From positions 1 through 5,239 of the forward strand of contig JALVXV010000006.1 of assembly GCA_027038235.1 (NCBI GenBank): 5,239 nucleotides of DNA, read 5' to 3'. The DNA is from Campylobacterales bacterium. GTDB lineage: Bacteria > Campylobacterota > Campylobacteria > Campylobacterales > JALSKU01. Shown one piece after another: positions 5,091 to 5,239 of this stretch. Both the position numbers and the translations under genes were made by a program. Position 1 is the stretch's first letter. Each line of letters opens with the position of its first letter. Below the pieces are notes generated by a model. That model was not told the DNA's origin. It made no database searches and was given only the letters and a program-made list of their open reading frames with translations.

Positions 5091-5239
5091 TATTTATCTC
5101 TTTCTTAAGATGCTCAAATAACTCAATATTTATAAAATATCTATTTCTTCCTATTTTCACCTCTTTTAAAATACCGATATTGTCTAACTCTTTTAAATAT
5201 TTAGAAGCTGTTTGTCTAGTCAATACCAATCTATCTACC
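5086..5239 (-). CDS. C-terminal 50 residues of a Fic-family protein (partial, right edge)
   Basis: The minus strand is open from the right edge for 50 codons and ends in TAA followed at once by a second TAA (5085-5083). The peptide contains LTRQTASKYLKELDNIGIL, then KEVKIGRNRYFIN and a final helix LFEHLKKEIN. This is a winged-helix DNA-binding fold: the TRQTASKYLKEL helix looks like a recognition helix, and GRNRYFI looks like the wing. It closely resembles the C-terminal tail of bacterial Fic/DOC-family proteins, whose catalytic domain transfers AMP from ATP to target proteins. The Fic motif itself (HPFxxGNGR) would lie outside the window, so the family is inferred. A free-standing winged-helix regulator is the alternative. 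The gene runs toward the DUF4139 operon on the same strand, with the 40-bp repeats between them. Confidence 0.7.
   Translation of the reverse strand, partial: VDRLVLTRQTASKYLKELDNIGILKEVKIGRNRYFINIELFEHLKKEINK

Overview
The window is AT-rich and gene-dense. Its best-conserved proteins (LuxS and a compact 246-aa ProC) and its promoter style (TATAAT boxes behind T-rich stretches, with little sign of a -35) fit a member of the Campylobacterota, of the Sulfurimonas, Sulfurovum or Campylobacter type. This placement comes from recognising family sequences, not from a database search.

Left part (1-1771). An 18-residue possible gene end (3-59, +) faces luxS (107-610, -). luxS and proC (770-1510, +) diverge from a compact intergenic region whose -10 hexamers on the two strands are almost interleaved. 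The proC leader carries a 71-nt imperfect hairpin made of inverted arrays of a 7-bp motif. It ends directly before the ribosome binding site. proC is followed by a 61-codon gene (1586-1771, +) with its own clear -10 box. It encodes a small four-cysteine zinc-ribbon-like protein resembling the zinc-binding domain of ClpX.

Middle (1766-2815). The zinc-ribbon gene converges on a minus-strand gene for an exported ankyrin-repeat protein. A 13-bp perfect hairpin between them contains the stop codons of both genes and probably serves as a two-way terminator. The ankyrin protein has an unusual C-terminal half that reads as a thioredoxin/DsbC-like fold with the cis-proline segment but no CxxC. Its leader holds a second array of the same heptamer found upstream of proC.

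Right part (2816-5239). A minus-strand pair encodes an exported DUF4139 protein (3580-4980) and a putative lipoprotein (2816-3583). The two overlap by TTGA, and the lipoprotein starts with TTG. This arrangement suggests translational coupling and a shared cell-envelope role. Upstream lies a 40-bp tandem duplication (5011-5090) with inverted half-sites and a TATAAAAT box in each unit. Beyond it is the last 50 codons of a Fic-family protein running off the right edge.

There is no gene-free stretch over 300 bases, no tRNA, rRNA or CRISPR, and no insertion sequence. Core metabolism (methyl-cycle detoxification and AI-2 production, proline synthesis) sits beside poorly characterised envelope proteins. 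The most novel-looking elements are the heptamer hairpin family, the redox-dead ankyrin-thioredoxin fusion, the free-standing zinc ribbon, and the duplicated palindromic element before the DUF4139 operon.
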